A stretch of DNA of 64,000 nucleotides from CAIODY01 sp046051225. Its GTDB lineage: Bacteria; Bacteroidota; Bacteroidia; Chitinophagales; CAIODY01. The translations under genes were made by a program, and so were the position numbers. Within the stretch, counting starts at the first letter, position 1. Every line of letters starts with the position of its first letter. The notes below the pieces were generated by a model, which saw only the letters and a list, made by a program, of their open reading frames with translations, made no database searches and was not told the DNA's origin. Shown here piece by piece: positions 53,601-61,453 of this stretch. The stretch covers positions 62,001 to 126,000 of the forward strand of contig JBJOOR010000007.1 of the NCBI GenBank assembly GCA_046051225.1. Reading direction: 5' to 3'.

Positions 53601-54686
53601 CATATTGCATTGGTGATTACACCAACAGCCGCAACGCTTTATCTGAACGGCATTGCAGCTACTAATACCACTTCACATCCAATGGAAGCTTTGAATGATG
53701 CATTCATGTTAGGCGTTGATGGCAGCAATGGAACAAACAGAAATTTTAATGGCTTGATGGATGAAGTTTGTATTTATAATCGTTCGCTTTCGCAAAATGA
53801 AATTCGTGAACAAATGCATTTAACAAAACCTGCCAACACCAATGGTTTGATTGCGTATTATCAATTCAACGAACCAAGTGGTTTGATTTTAGATAAGGTT
53901 GGAATCAATCATGCTTCGCCTGCTACTTCGGCTGTGAGAATATCTTCCACAGCACCTTTGGGCGGTGGCAACAGTAGTAGATTAAATATCACTTCATCAG
54001 GAAATATTTTGTTTGGCAATACAGGTTGTTCAATTAATTTTTCAAATTCTAATCCGAATGGCGAAGTGGTTGTGAGCAGAATTAATTTACATCCTGACCA
54101 ATTACCTAATAGCAGCAATGCTTCCCGTTGTTATTGGATAATTGATAATTATGGCAGCAACAATTCTTTTGCAAATTTGAATGGAATGGATTTGAATAAA
54201 GTGGGTAGAATAAATGCGAACGATGCAGCACATCCTAATCAGTTTAATTTGTTCAGTAGAAATTGGAATGCAGATGGAAATACTTGGAGCAATACTATTG
54301 ATTCTGCAACTTCGGCAATTGCTTCAACAGATGGAAGTTTGAGTTTTGCGAATGTTGTTCCTGTTTCACAATCTTCACAAATTGTTGTTACAAGCCGCAG
54401 CGGTGGCTCATTTGTTGGTGAAAATAATTTAACAACATCTTCTACTTCATTTATAAAATTATATCCATCACCTGTGATGAGCGGCGGAAATATTTATTTA
54501 GAAAATGAAAACAAAAATGAAAAATCTGAATGCACTATTTATAATGTCGATGGAAAAAAACTACAACACTTTATTTTTGAAGGCGTTGGAATGATTAACA
54601 CATCAGGCTTTGCGGCTGGTGATTATTTTTATCAAATCAAAACCGAAACAAAAATTCAGAATGGAATTTTTGTGGTGGTGAAATAG
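50622..54686 (+). CDS. Large secreted T9SS protein with BNR/sortilin-type propeller, PKD and LamG domains
   Basis: 1354 residues. Signal peptide (KKIITAVMLIFWAFTLTAQ), then repeats like YKSTDGGRTF, YVSHDAGESW, YKSNDGGNTW and SNDGGANF, typical of VPS10/BNR beta-propellers. A PKD domain starts with SFPGGTPSSSN and VVYHNPGKYNVNLTVSDVNG, and a LamG-like domain with AIEPFNFSTNTLTLTAWVKPN and GLMDEVCIYNRSLSQNEI. The end (FIKLYPSPVMSGGNIYLENEN to YFYQIKTETKIQNGIFVVVK) is a type IX sorting domain. It is expected on the cell surface. Confidence 0.9.
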   Translation: MKKIITAVMLIFWAFTLTAQPQRLKEFSNDSTIPQWVKMMYAQKPNIGDVVASHDAYYKTHPFKKTGYTQYYKHFLQRISRDYNGTVFGEPMTDEMKKNQEDYLQKIKQNKIGVSSKSKSATSNWRCLGPFDFDKESASASYAAGAAHVYTVEQSMSNTNILYAGTANAGLWKTTDKGAHWTGCTINDMIAEVYALEIDFSNSNTVYFSDGQKIYKTTNGGQTFNATGSTAFQNAAHYTRDLKMNPQNNQVLLAACDNGLFRTDDAGQNWNLIQSGAWQELEVKTNDTLIWYAVLQTGSVTQFYKSTDGGRTFSIRTNGWPLPTGSDENKRAEIAVTPAAPNIVYAYATGAANGGSGLYGIYVSHDAGESWTFKCCGGSPGGVPNASTNINICAWAKDGSDDGGQYYYDLALAVSPIDSNEVHCGAVNHWGSKDGGNTFTCPSNWSESHNVNYVHADNHDFNFYGNDFWMACDGGIFYSKTFGDTIDRRMYGIAGSDFWGFGMGYWNGSDVFVGGAYHNGTLIKDNNVYNNGWVSAMGGDNILGNVNYGNERQIFCDYGKFKLSGNRSIGYFQLPNGMQPSSSYVVGEDAEMEYDPACYNTIFMGNDSSIWKSNDGGANFTALHKFTDGTVASIEIASDRKTIYACTFSSWWSNKHLYKSIDTGITWVNITPSNALLNNTFYAPFDIAVGDSANQVWIARTIMSSTYPNLNGYKVYKSNDGGNTWTNYTTPTLNGEYPTNIIYQKGSNGGVYLGTRRAVYYRNNTMNDWQLFNDSLPAVTFSTQLIINYKNQKVYEGTNRSVYGCDLYESGFVPVAQISVDKQTSECLRDTFYFVDHSSLSNQNPTWNWSFPGGTPSSSNLRSPKVVYHNPGKYNVNLTVSDVNGTNAQTINNFISISDNCSVDSIPGNALQLNGNDASAAIEPFNFSTNTLTLTAWVKPNATQHDYEGLVFMRGKNTADGLSLMHDLELRYHWQNNNWWWSSGLYLTANQWNHIALVITPTAATLYLNGIAATNTTSHPMEALNDAFMLGVDGSNGTNRNFNGLMDEVCIYNRSLSQNEIREQMHLTKPANTNGLIAYYQFNEPSGLILDKVGINHASPATSAVRISSTAPLGGGNSSRLNITSSGNILFGNTGCSINFSNSNPNGEVVVSRINLHPDQLPNSSNASRCYWIIDNYGSNNSFANLNGMDLNKVGRINANDAAHPNQFNLFSRNWNADGNTWSNTIDSATSAIASTDGSLSFANVVPVSQSSQIVVTSRSGGSFVGENNLTTSSTSFIKLYPSPVMSGGNIYLENENKNEKSECTIYNVDGKKLQHFIFEGVGMINTSGFAAGDYFYQIKTETKIQNGIFVVVK

Positions 54687-54805
54687 ATAGGCATTCGATT
54701 ATTTATATTTTTTGAAAATAAATTTAAACAATTTCATTTTCAAAAAATAACACTTTAGTAATCTGAATGAATTATTTTTACGCTTTCAGAAATTAAAATA
54801 TCAAA

Positions 54806-56026
54806 ATGAATTTTAAGCATATTTTTCTTTTAACAATACTAGTTGCTAGCTTTAGTAGTTGCGATTTTTTATTAGGGAAAAAGAAAGACGACCAAGTAAA
54901 TAAAATATTTGAACAAGGTAGAATAGACCCTAAATTGTATCCTACTAATATTGGTTATGTACCCGTACAACCTTTCTGGACAGGGTTTTCGAATCCTAAA
55001 GACGTATTTGTAGGCTTTGATGAAATGGTATATGTAATTGATGATAATGGCGTTCATATATTAGATTTAAAAGGTGAAGAACATTTTAAAATCAGTATTC
55101 CTGGCGCTACAGATATTATTCAAGACAGAAGACAACATACTTATGTTTGCGGTAGAATCTACAAGGATATTGACAATAACGGCACATTGGAAAATCTTCC
55201 AGCCATATATCATTTCTATAATGCATCTTCGGCATCAGGACCTATTTTTGTGGATACATTAATTCACCCGTTTTGCGATGCAACTCGTAATACCGAAGGT
55301 TTTAGGGGGGTAGGTGATGAACAAGTTGAATTTACAGGTGTTGCCACATTGTCTGATAATAGAATTTATGTAAGCCGAAAAGGACCGAAAAACTTAATTA
55401 CTACAGTTGCTATTCCTGATAATTCAGTTTTAATTTTCGATAAAAATGGTAGTAATGTTGGTTATTGCAATGGATTAAATCCAACCAATAGTAATTTAAA
55501 ATCTACTTTAGATGTAGCTTCCATAGCCACTTCGCAAGTACCACCGCAACAATATGTTGATGCACCAAATTGGTTTTATTTAGTACAACAATCTGCATCT
55601 GCTGAATATAAAGTTTTGCAAATAAAGGAATTTAACGATGTAGATGCTGGAATTAGTTATGGTGAAAATCAAGCACTATTAAATTTTGATTATTCAAAAG
55701 CCAACAGATTTTTGTATGAATCGTTTCGATTTAAAAAACCAAGCGATGTTTATGTAGCACCCGATGCCACAGGCTATGTATTTGTGGTTGATGAAGCAAC
55801 AGATTCTTTGTACCAATTTACACCCAAAGGTTTCGAAGGGGTTAATCCTGCCGCAAACAGTGGTATTACAAAACAAATAATAGCTTCATTTGGCGGACAT
55901 GGAAATGGACCATTTCAATTTAATCAACCAAGTGGAGTTTGTTATTTTAAGCATATAGTTTATGTAGCGGATAAGGGAAATAATAGAATTTGCAGATTCA
56001 AATTAAGCAGCGATTTAGAGCAATAA
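54806..56026 (+). CDS. NHL-repeat-like lipoprotein
   Basis: 406 residues. Lipobox in ASFSSCDF. Repeats such as GFSNPKDVFVGFDEMVYVIDDNGVHIL and FNQPSGVCYFKHIVYVADKGNNRICRFKL match NHL/6-bladed propellers. No T9SS tail; it is tethered by lipid. The gene stops 1 bp before aroQ starts, so the two are coupled. Function unknown. Confidence 0.85.
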   Translation: MNFKHIFLLTILVASFSSCDFLLGKKKDDQVNKIFEQGRIDPKLYPTNIGYVPVQPFWTGFSNPKDVFVGFDEMVYVIDDNGVHILDLKGEEHFKISIPGATDIIQDRRQHTYVCGRIYKDIDNNGTLENLPAIYHFYNASSASGPIFVDTLIHPFCDATRNTEGFRGVGDEQVEFTGVATLSDNRIYVSRKGPKNLITTVAIPDNSVLIFDKNGSNVGYCNGLNPTNSNLKSTLDVASIATSQVPPQQYVDAPNWFYLVQQSASAEYKVLQIKEFNDVDAGISYGENQALLNFDYSKANRFLYESFRFKKPSDVYVAPDATGYVFVVDEATDSLYQFTPKGFEGVNPAANSGITKQIIASFGGHGNGPFQFNQPSGVCYFKHIVYVADKGNNRICRFKLSSDLEQ

Positions 56027-56027
56027 A

Positions 56028-56462
56028 ATGATAAAAAAAATTTGCATTATTAACGGCCCAAATCTAAATCTGTTAGGAAACAGACAAACCAATATTTATG
56101 GGAATTCTAGTTTAGAAGAGATTAATTTGAATTTAAAAAATAAGTTTTCTGAAATTGAATTTTCATTTTTTCAATCTAATAACGAAGATAAATTAATTGA
56201 TGCCATTCAAGATGCTGGTAAAAACTGCGATGCTTTAATAATCAATGCTGGTGCATATTCGCATACATCAATTGCAATGGCAGATGCTGTTTCAGCTATT
56301 AACATCTCAACTATTTCAGTGCATATAAGCAATATTTATAAACGTGAAGAATACAGGCACATAGATTTAATTTCAGAAAAGTGTGATGGAGCAATAATAG
56401 GATTAGGAATAATCGGCTACGAATTAGCTATAGAATGTATAATTGAAAAAAATAAAAAATGA
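56028..56462 (+). CDS. aroQ: 3-dehydroquinate dehydratase, type II
   Basis: 144 residues. KICIINGPNLNLLGNRQTNIYG, FFQSNNEDKLIDAIQDAG, INAGAYSHTSIAMADAV and HISNIYKREEYRHIDLISEKCDGAIIGLG are the motifs of the type II enzyme, which dehydrates 3-dehydroquinate in the shikimate path. The usual glutamate in the EVHLSN motif is a serine here (ISVHISN), which is a point to check. It overlaps the next gene by 4 bp (ATGA). Confidence 0.93.
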   Translation: MIKKICIINGPNLNLLGNRQTNIYGNSSLEEINLNLKNKFSEIEFSFFQSNNEDKLIDAIQDAGKNCDALIINAGAYSHTSIAMADAVSAINISTISVHISNIYKREEYRHIDLISEKCDGAIIGLGIIGYELAIECIIEKNKK

Positions 56463-56815
56463 CTATAAAAGAAAAGAAAGAACAGATTCAGATAATTATA
56501 AAAGATTTATTTTTTTTAAGTGAATCTGATTATCCATGGCTAGTTTCAGAGCAATTTTCGTTGGATGATGTTATTACCGAACAACAAATTGATACAGAGG
56601 TTTTTTTTGAGAAATTAACTCACCCCATTGATATGGTAGATGATTTTATGCGAACTCAATCTGAAAAATATCAAGAGTTATATGATTTTTTAAACGAAAA
56701 TTTTACTACTATTTTTATAACTAAACATGGTAGAATAAAGCGTCCTGTTATTATTGAACTAAAAGATGATACTAACGGTAAATTATACTTAACCACATTT
56801 AGCATTGAAACATAG
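56459..56815 (+). CDS. NuiA-like (nuclease A inhibitor family) protein
   Basis: 118 residues. LFFLSESDYPWLVSEQF, DTEVFFEKLTHP and the closing GKLYLTTFSIET follow the pattern of the nuclease A inhibitor family (PF07924), where a SESDYPF motif is characteristic. The Anabaena NuiA protein inhibits the non-specific nuclease NucA; here the target, if any, is not in the window. Translationally coupled to aroQ by ATGA. Confidence 0.6.
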   Translation: MTIKEKKEQIQIIIKDLFFLSESDYPWLVSEQFSLDDVITEQQIDTEVFFEKLTHPIDMVDDFMRTQSEKYQELYDFLNENFTTIFITKHGRIKRPVIIELKDDTNGKLYLTTFSIET

Positions 56816-56849
56816 TTGAAAATGTTTGTTAAAAGTCAATAATCATAGG

Positions 56850-56882
56850 AAAAGCCTTATATCAATTTGATGAGGCTTTTTT
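56850..56882 (+). terminator. Terminator after the NuiA-like gene
   Basis: AAAAGCCT (56850-56857) and AGGCTTTT (56873-56880) with an inner pairing of ATCAA/TTGAT, followed by T's. Confidence 0.75.
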
Positions 56883-56902
56883 CGCTAAAAATACGGGCAA
56901 AA

Positions 56903-56929
56903 AAAAAGCATCCTAATTGGATGCTTTTT
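56903..56929. terminator. Bidirectional terminator next to the lysine-rich gene
   Basis: AAAAAGCATCC (56903-56913), loop TAATT, GGATGCTTTTT (56919-56929). Ends the minus-strand lysine-rich gene 20 bp after its stop. Confidence 0.9.
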
Positions 56930-56948
56930 AGTCTTTTGTCGCAAAGAA

Positions 56949-57140
56949 TTATTTTTTCTTTGGAGCAGCTTTTTTCGCTGGAGCAGCTTTTTTTGCTGGA
57001 GCAGCCTTTTTTGCTGGAGCAGCCTTTTTTGCTGGAGCAGCTTTTTTTGCTGGAGCAGCCTTTTTTGCTGGAGCAGCTTTTTTTGCTGGAGCAGCCTTTT
57101 TAGCGGCAGCTTTTTTTGGAGCAGCTTTTTTAGTAGCCAT
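56949..57140 (-). CDS. Histone H1-like lysine-rich DNA-binding protein
   Basis: 63 residues: MATKKAAPKK, then seven copies of AAPAKK, ending AAPKKK. Such low-complexity Lys/Ala/Pro proteins resemble eukaryotic histone H1 tails and Hc1/Hc2-type proteins and probably bind DNA. The 18-bp repeat unit makes the copy number prone to change. It lies 101 bp after rpmA in the same direction. An opposite-strand frame (56867-57103) reads as leucine-rich repeats but is an artefact of the repeat. Confidence 0.85.
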   Translation of the reverse strand: MATKKAAPKKAAAKKAAPAKKAAPAKKAAPAKKAAPAKKAAPAKKAAPAKKAAPAKKAAPKKK

Positions 57141-57241
57141 GATCTTTGGTTTTTTGTTTTGGTTAAAAAATGGTTATTTGAAACTTTGCTCTAATATCAC
57201 ATCGGAGCAGAGGGGCTTCCTAAACAATGGTTAAAAAGAAC

Positions 57242-57499
57242 TTAAGCTTGTTCTAAAATACTAACAAATGATTTATCATTTGCCTTACGTTTAAATTGTA
57301 CCACACCAGCCTTTAATGCAAATAATGTGTGGTCTCTACCTATTCCTACATTATCACCAGGACAATGTACTGTACCTCTTTGGCGTACAATTATATTACC
57401 AGCGATTGCTTTTTGACCGCCGAATATTTTCACTCCTAATCTTTTGCTATGCGATTCACGTCCGTTCTTCGAACTACCTTCACCTTTCTTATGAGCCAT
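57242..57499 (-). CDS. rpmA: 50S ribosomal protein L27
   Basis: 85 residues. MAHKKGEGSSKNGRESHSKRLGVKIFGGQ and NIIVRQRGTVHCPGDNVGIGRDHTLFA are canonical. Follows rplU by 28 bp, the standard order. Confidence 0.98.
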   Translation of the reverse strand: MAHKKGEGSSKNGRESHSKRLGVKIFGGQKAIAGNIIVRQRGTVHCPGDNVGIGRDHTLFALKAGVVQFKRKANDKSFVSILEQA

Positions 57500-57527
57500 T
57501 TTATTTTACTATTTATTTTATTAAAAA

Positions 57528-57836
57528 TTATGCAATTGATTCAATCATTATTTTTGTATACTGCTGACGGTGGTTATTATACTTTTGATAACCCTTTCTA
57601 CGTTTTTTCTTAAACACAGCAACTTTTTCGCCTTGCATATGCTCTAAGATTTTTGCAGTTACTTTTGAATCTTTAACTAAAGGCATACCTACCGTAATTT
57701 TACCATTGTTATCAAGTAACATGACATCGGAAAAATTAACTACATCACCTACGTTACCTTCCAATCTATGGATACTAACTTCTTTGCCTGCTTCTACTCG
57801 AAACTGTTGACCTAAAATTTTAACTATAGCGTTCAT
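57528..57836 (-). CDS. rplU: 50S ribosomal protein L21
   Basis: 102 residues. MNAIVKILGQQFRVEAGKEVSIHRLEGNVGDVV, KVTAKILEHMQGEKVAVFKKKRRKGYQKYNNHRQQYTKIMI are standard L21 features. Starts the rplU-rpmA operon. Confidence 0.98.
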   Translation of the reverse strand: MNAIVKILGQQFRVEAGKEVSIHRLEGNVGDVVNFSDVMLLDNNGKITVGMPLVKDSKVTAKILEHMQGEKVAVFKKKRRKGYQKYNNHRQQYTKIMIESIA

Positions 57837-57858
57837 TTCTTTTTTTGAATATTGACCG

Positions 57859-57866
57859 CAAAAATA
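57859..57866 (-). promoter_or_regulatory. rplU-rpmA promoter -7 element
   Basis: TATTTTTG on the minus strand (57866-57859) is a perfect TAnnTTTG match, 22 bp before the rplU ATG. Confidence 0.6.
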
Positions 57867-58095
57867 ATTCGATTTTTTAGATAAACAAACTTTTGTTAAT
57901 TCTTTTTTGATAAAACATTCATCTATTTTTTCAAACTCGAAATACAGTTTTGGTGAAAAATGATTTTAAAATTCCTAACTCAAATATACTATTATTTTTT
58001 TTGTTTAAAAAATTGAAATAAAAAAAATACTAAAAAATTTGTGTAATTGAAATTTGTGTTGAATTTTTACACCACAAACAATAAAAAATTATTGT

Positions 58096-58329
58096 ATGGC
58101 AACTAAAAAAACAGCAATACCATCAAAGAAAGCAGCAAAGCCTACTAAGGCAGCTAGCAAAGCATCCGTACCTTCAAAAAAGGCAACGGCTAAAGCACCT
58201 AAGAAAAAAGGTAAATCGGATGAAGACGAAGAGTTTTTAAACATTGAAGATGACGAATTCAAAGTTGATGATGATTCTGACATGAATATGTTCAGTGATC
58301 ATTACGATGATGATGACGATGATTTTTAA
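58096..58329 (+). CDS. Lysine-rich protein with acidic tail
   Basis: 77 residues. The first half (MATKKTAIPSKKAAKPTKAA) is lysine/alanine/proline-rich like the H1-like protein encoded 1 kb away; the second half is strongly acidic, ending YDDDDDDF. Such charge-split proteins are found in some Bacteroidota with unknown role. A DNA- or RNA-polymerase-associated function can be imagined, but none is shown. Divergent from rplU, with a 259-bp AT-rich gap between them. Confidence 0.75.
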   Translation: MATKKTAIPSKKAAKPTKAASKASVPSKKATAKAPKKKGKSDEDEEFLNIEDDEFKVDDDSDMNMFSDHYDDDDDDF

Positions 58330-58346
58330 TTAATCCTTTATTTACT

Positions 58347-59624
58347 ATTAAAGTATTCGATAAAAATAATTTACCTTTTTTATCAAAAGAAAATGCCCTT
58401 CAATGGGCATTTTCTTTTGATGTATGCTGCATGTTAGATAATAATGGTTACGCAAATTATCCATTTCAAAAAAATGAATTTATTATTGCAGCTGGGGTAA
58501 AAAAAGAAATACGAATTGCAAATGATGGCGACGCTTTTCATCAATTTGAAAAATTTAAAAATGAAAATAAAAACGAATTTATTTTTGGATTTTTTACTTA
58601 CGATTTAAAAAATGAAATAGAAAAGCTAAGCTCTATAAACCCCGACTACATTGATTTTCCTGCTTTATACTTTTTTATACCGCAGCATATTGTCAAAATA
58701 AATTCGGCTTCAATTGAAATTAAAAGTGATACTGTAAATGAAATTTTAGATGCTATAAAAAATTGTAATTCAGATTTAATTTCAAACCAAAAAAAATCTA
58801 TTCAATTTAATCAACGCACATCAAAAGCGCAATATATAAGCGATGTAAATGCTTTAAAAGAGCATATTAGAAACGGAACTATTTATGAAATAAATTATTG
58901 CCAAGAGTTTTTTGCTGAAGATGTTGTAATAAATCCGATTGAAATTTTCCGAAAATTGAATACCAAAAATGGTGGCTCATTTTCATCTTATTTTAAATTG
59001 AATAAACTTCATGCTTTATGCACAAGCCCCGAAAGATTTATTTGCAAACAAGGTGAAAAAATAATTTCGCAGCCTATAAAAGGAACAAAAAAAATTGGTG
59101 CAACTGAAGAAGAAAATTTAGTATTAAAACAAGAACTTTTTAATGATGAAAAAGAACGGGCAGAAAATGTGATGATAGTAGATTTGGTAAGAAATGATTT
59201 AGCAAAAAGTGCTATTATAGGTAGTGTAAACGTGGATGAATTGTTTGGCATTTATTCTTATAAAACTGTTCATCAAATGATTTCAACAATTTCGGCAATA
59301 AAAAAAGAAAACATTAATGAAGTTGAAATAATTAAAAATGCGTTTCCGATGGGAAGTATGACTGGTGCACCAAAATATACAACCATGCAATTAATTGAAA
59401 AGTATGAAAAAATAAAACGTGGACTGTATAGCGGCAGCATTGGCTATTTTGAACCCAATGGCGATTTTGATTTTAATGTAGTAATAAGAACTTTACTATA
59501 TAATGAAGCAAAAAAATATTTATCTTACTCAACAGGAAGTGCTATAACTTTAGATGCTGAAGCCGAAAAAGAATATGAAGAATGCTTGCTTAAAGCAACA
59601 TCATTATTCGAAATTTTTAATTAA
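58347..59624 (+). CDS. pabB: Aminodeoxychorismate synthase component I / anthranilate synthase component I-like
   Basis: Chorismate-binding enzyme: KAQYISDVNALKEHIRNGTIYEINYCQEF, SPERFICKQGEKIISQPIKGT, AENVMIVDLVRNDLAKSA and the end PMGSMTGAPKYTTMQLIEKYEKIKRGLYSGSIGYFEPNGDFDFNVVIRTL are typical of PabB, which makes the folate precursor with PabA. From the only ATG (58431) the protein is 397 residues. In frame upstream, the translation continues IKVFDKNNLPFL... to FDVCC directly before MLDNNGYANYPF, a block that PabB relatives share. No ATG, GTG or TTG is available there; the coordinate uses an ATT at 58347 and is uncertain. Confidence 0.85.
   Translation: MKVFDKNNLPFLSKENALQWAFSFDVCCMLDNNGYANYPFQKNEFIIAAGVKKEIRIANDGDAFHQFEKFKNENKNEFIFGFFTYDLKNEIEKLSSINPDYIDFPALYFFIPQHIVKINSASIEIKSDTVNEILDAIKNCNSDLISNQKKSIQFNQRTSKAQYISDVNALKEHIRNGTIYEINYCQEFFAEDVVINPIEIFRKLNTKNGGSFSSYFKLNKLHALCTSPERFICKQGEKIISQPIKGTKKIGATEEENLVLKQELFNDEKERAENVMIVDLVRNDLAKSAIIGSVNVDELFGIYSYKTVHQMISTISAIKKENINEVEIIKNAFPMGSMTGAPKYTTMQLIEKYEKIKRGLYSGSIGYFEPNGDFDFNVVIRTLLYNEAKKYLSYSTGSAITLDAEAEKEYEECLLKATSLFEIFN
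58385..58418 (+). terminator. Terminator-like hairpin inside the pabB 5' region
   Basis: AAAAGAAAATGCCC (58385-58398), loop TTCAAT, GGGCATTTTCTTTT (58405-58418). A 14-bp perfect stem with T-rich end, suited to end the 77-residue gene. It lies within the frame that seems to encode the conserved pabB N-terminus. Confidence 0.75.
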
Positions 59625-59642
59625 AAACGATTACAATAATAT

Positions 59643-60887
59643 ATGCAAAACTCAATTATATGCCCAAGTTGTCAACACGAATTTAGTGTTGAAAAAGTGA
59701 TTGAAACCCAAGTGAGAGAAGGCATTCAGAAACAAGTATTGGAGCAGCAAAAAAAATTGCAACAACAATTTGAAGCCAAGCAAAACGAATTATTAGAAAA
59801 AGAAAAAAAGTTTGAATTAGCAAAGCAGAATGAAAATGAAATTTTTCAAAAAAAATTAGTTGAACGTGAAGCCATCATAAAAAAACAAATAGAAGAGAAA
59901 TCTACCAATGATTTTCATGAAAAAATGAAATTATTAGAAGATGAAAATAGAAAAAAAGAAGAGCAATTAAAAGTAGCAAGAATGCTTGAATTAGAGTTTA
60001 GAAAAAAAACACAGGAATTAGTAGAGAAGCAGGAAACGATGGAATTGGAAGTGCAACGAAAAATGGATGCTGAAAGAAAATTGATTGAAGAATCGGCAAG
60101 AAAAAAAGAAGCCGAAAGCCAGTTTATGAAACTGAATGAAAAAGATTTATTGATTCAAACTTTGCAAAAAAACTTGGATGAAATGAATCGAAAAGTAGAA
60201 CAAGGAAGTATGCAATCGCAAGGCGAAACACAAGAAATTGCATTAGAAAATTTATTACAAACTGCATTTCCATTTGATAAAATTGAAGAAGTAGGCAAAG
60301 GCGTAAGAGGTGCAGATTGTATTCAATTAATCAGAAATAATACAGGCAAAGAATGTGGCAAAATAATTTATGAAAGCAAGCGTACAAAAGATTTTAAACA
60401 AGAATGGATTGATAAATTAAAAGCGGATATGCGCAATGCAAAAGCTGATGTGGCAGTAATTGTAACCGAAACAATGCCAAAAGATTTAGAACAATTTGGA
60501 TTAAAAGATGATGTGTGGATTTGTAATTTTAATGAAGTAAGAGCATTGGCAACGGTATTAAGAAATGGAGTTATAAAAATTGAACAAGCAAAAGCATCGC
60601 AAGAAAACAAAGGCGATAAAATGCATACTTTGTATGATTATTTAATTGGCAATGAATTTTACAATCATATTTCGGCCGTTGTGCAAGGATTTACAGCCAT
60701 GAAAGCTGCTTTAGAAAAAGAAAAAGCTGCTATGAATAAACTTTGGAAAGAACGAGAAAAACAAATTGAATTGGTATCGTTAAACACCACATCAATGTAT
60801 GGTTCAATACAAGGTATTGCTGGCAATTCGGTAAAAGAAATTGAACAATTAGAATTAGGAAATTCATCGCAAAATTTAATTGAATAA
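59643..60887 (+). CDS. DUF2130-family coiled-coil protein
   Basis: 414 residues. N-terminal zinc-ribbon-like SIICPSCQHEFS (only one CxxC), a long coiled coil (about 25-195), and a C-terminal domain with ALENLLQTAFPFDKIEEVGKGVRGADCIQLIRN and GKIIYESKRTKDFKQEWIDKLKADM, then DVAVIVTETMPKDL. The latter fits a PD-(D/E)XK-type fold reported for DUF2130. Possible DNA-processing role; no partner nearby. Ends 6 bp before a MarR operator. Confidence 0.82.
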   Translation: MQNSIICPSCQHEFSVEKVIETQVREGIQKQVLEQQKKLQQQFEAKQNELLEKEKKFELAKQNENEIFQKKLVEREAIIKKQIEEKSTNDFHEKMKLLEDENRKKEEQLKVARMLELEFRKKTQELVEKQETMELEVQRKMDAERKLIEESARKKEAESQFMKLNEKDLLIQTLQKNLDEMNRKVEQGSMQSQGETQEIALENLLQTAFPFDKIEEVGKGVRGADCIQLIRNNTGKECGKIIYESKRTKDFKQEWIDKLKADMRNAKADVAVIVTETMPKDLEQFGLKDDVWICNFNEVRALATVLRNGVIKIEQAKASQENKGDKMHTLYDYLIGNEFYNHISAVVQGFTAMKAALEKEKAAMNKLWKEREKQIELVSLNTTSMYGSIQGIAGNSVKEIEQLELGNSSQNLIE

Positions 60888-60892
60888 AATAT

Positions 60893-60924
60893 AGTTGTAT
60901 ATACAACTGATTGTATTATCTTTG
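60893..60924 (+). promoter_or_regulatory. MarR-type operator and promoter
   Basis: A perfect 16-bp palindrome AGTTGTAT-ATACAACT (60893-60908), followed by a perfect -7 element TATCTTTG at 60917-60924. A close variant, TTGTACATACAA (61414-61425), precedes yceI. The same MarR protein could control both genes. Confidence 0.75.
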
Positions 60925-60946
60925 CATTATCATTACAAAAACTGAT

Positions 60947-61396
60947 ATGAAATTTTCGGAAGAAATAAAATCTACAAAGTTTGAAAGCGAAGCTCAAAAA
61001 GCCGTTTTAAACGCCATGTTTACGGGTAGTTATTACTCGGCAAATGGTGGAAAATTTTTCAAAAATCATGATTTATCTACAGAACAATATAACGTATTAA
61101 GAATTTTAAGAGGGAGCAATCCTAGTAAATTATGCTTAAAAGATATTACTTCACGAATGTTAGATAAAAATTCAAACACATCAAGAATTGTAAAAAAATT
61201 AGAAACAAAAAAATTAATTGATATTGCTGGACATGAAACCGACAAACGATTTTATCAAATTGGTATCAGCAAAAAAGGTTTAGATTTATTAGCTAAAATA
61301 GATATTGAATTTAAAAATAATCCGCCACACAAAGCATTTTTAACAGAAAGCGAAGCCAAAAAATTAAACGATTTATTAGATAAAATGAGAGGTTAA
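60947..61396 (+). CDS. MarR-family transcriptional regulator
   Basis: 149 residues from MKFSEEIKSTKFESEAQKAV. The earlier ORF start (60911) lies inside the promoter and is rejected. A winged helix is readable: LSTEQYNVLRILRGSNPSKLCLKDITSRMLDKNSNTSRIVKKLETKKLIDIAGHETDKRFYQIGISKKGLDLL. It probably represses itself and yceI through the palindromes at 60893 and 61414. Confidence 0.9.
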   Translation: MKFSEEIKSTKFESEAQKAVLNAMFTGSYYSANGGKFFKNHDLSTEQYNVLRILRGSNPSKLCLKDITSRMLDKNSNTSRIVKKLETKKLIDIAGHETDKRFYQIGISKKGLDLLAKIDIEFKNNPPHKAFLTESEAKKLNDLLDKMRG

Positions 61397-61413
61397 TTTT
61401 TTTGAATAAATAG

Positions 61414-61425
61414 TTGTACATACAA
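61414..61425 (+). promoter_or_regulatory. MarR-type operator before yceI
   Basis: TTGTACATACAA differs from the core TTGTATATACAA of the marR operator by one base. Located 29 bp before the yceI ATG. Confidence 0.6.
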
Positions 61426-61453
61426 TCAAATTTAAAAACAAACAATAAATATT

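Noticed and set aside
56867..57103. Plus-strand ORF with FLLEQP repeats
   Set aside because: Mirror of the (AAPAKK)n repeat gene on the minus strand; no separate support.
58089..58283. Serine-rich minus-strand ORF
   Set aside because: Shadow of the lysine/acidic-rich gene at 58096.
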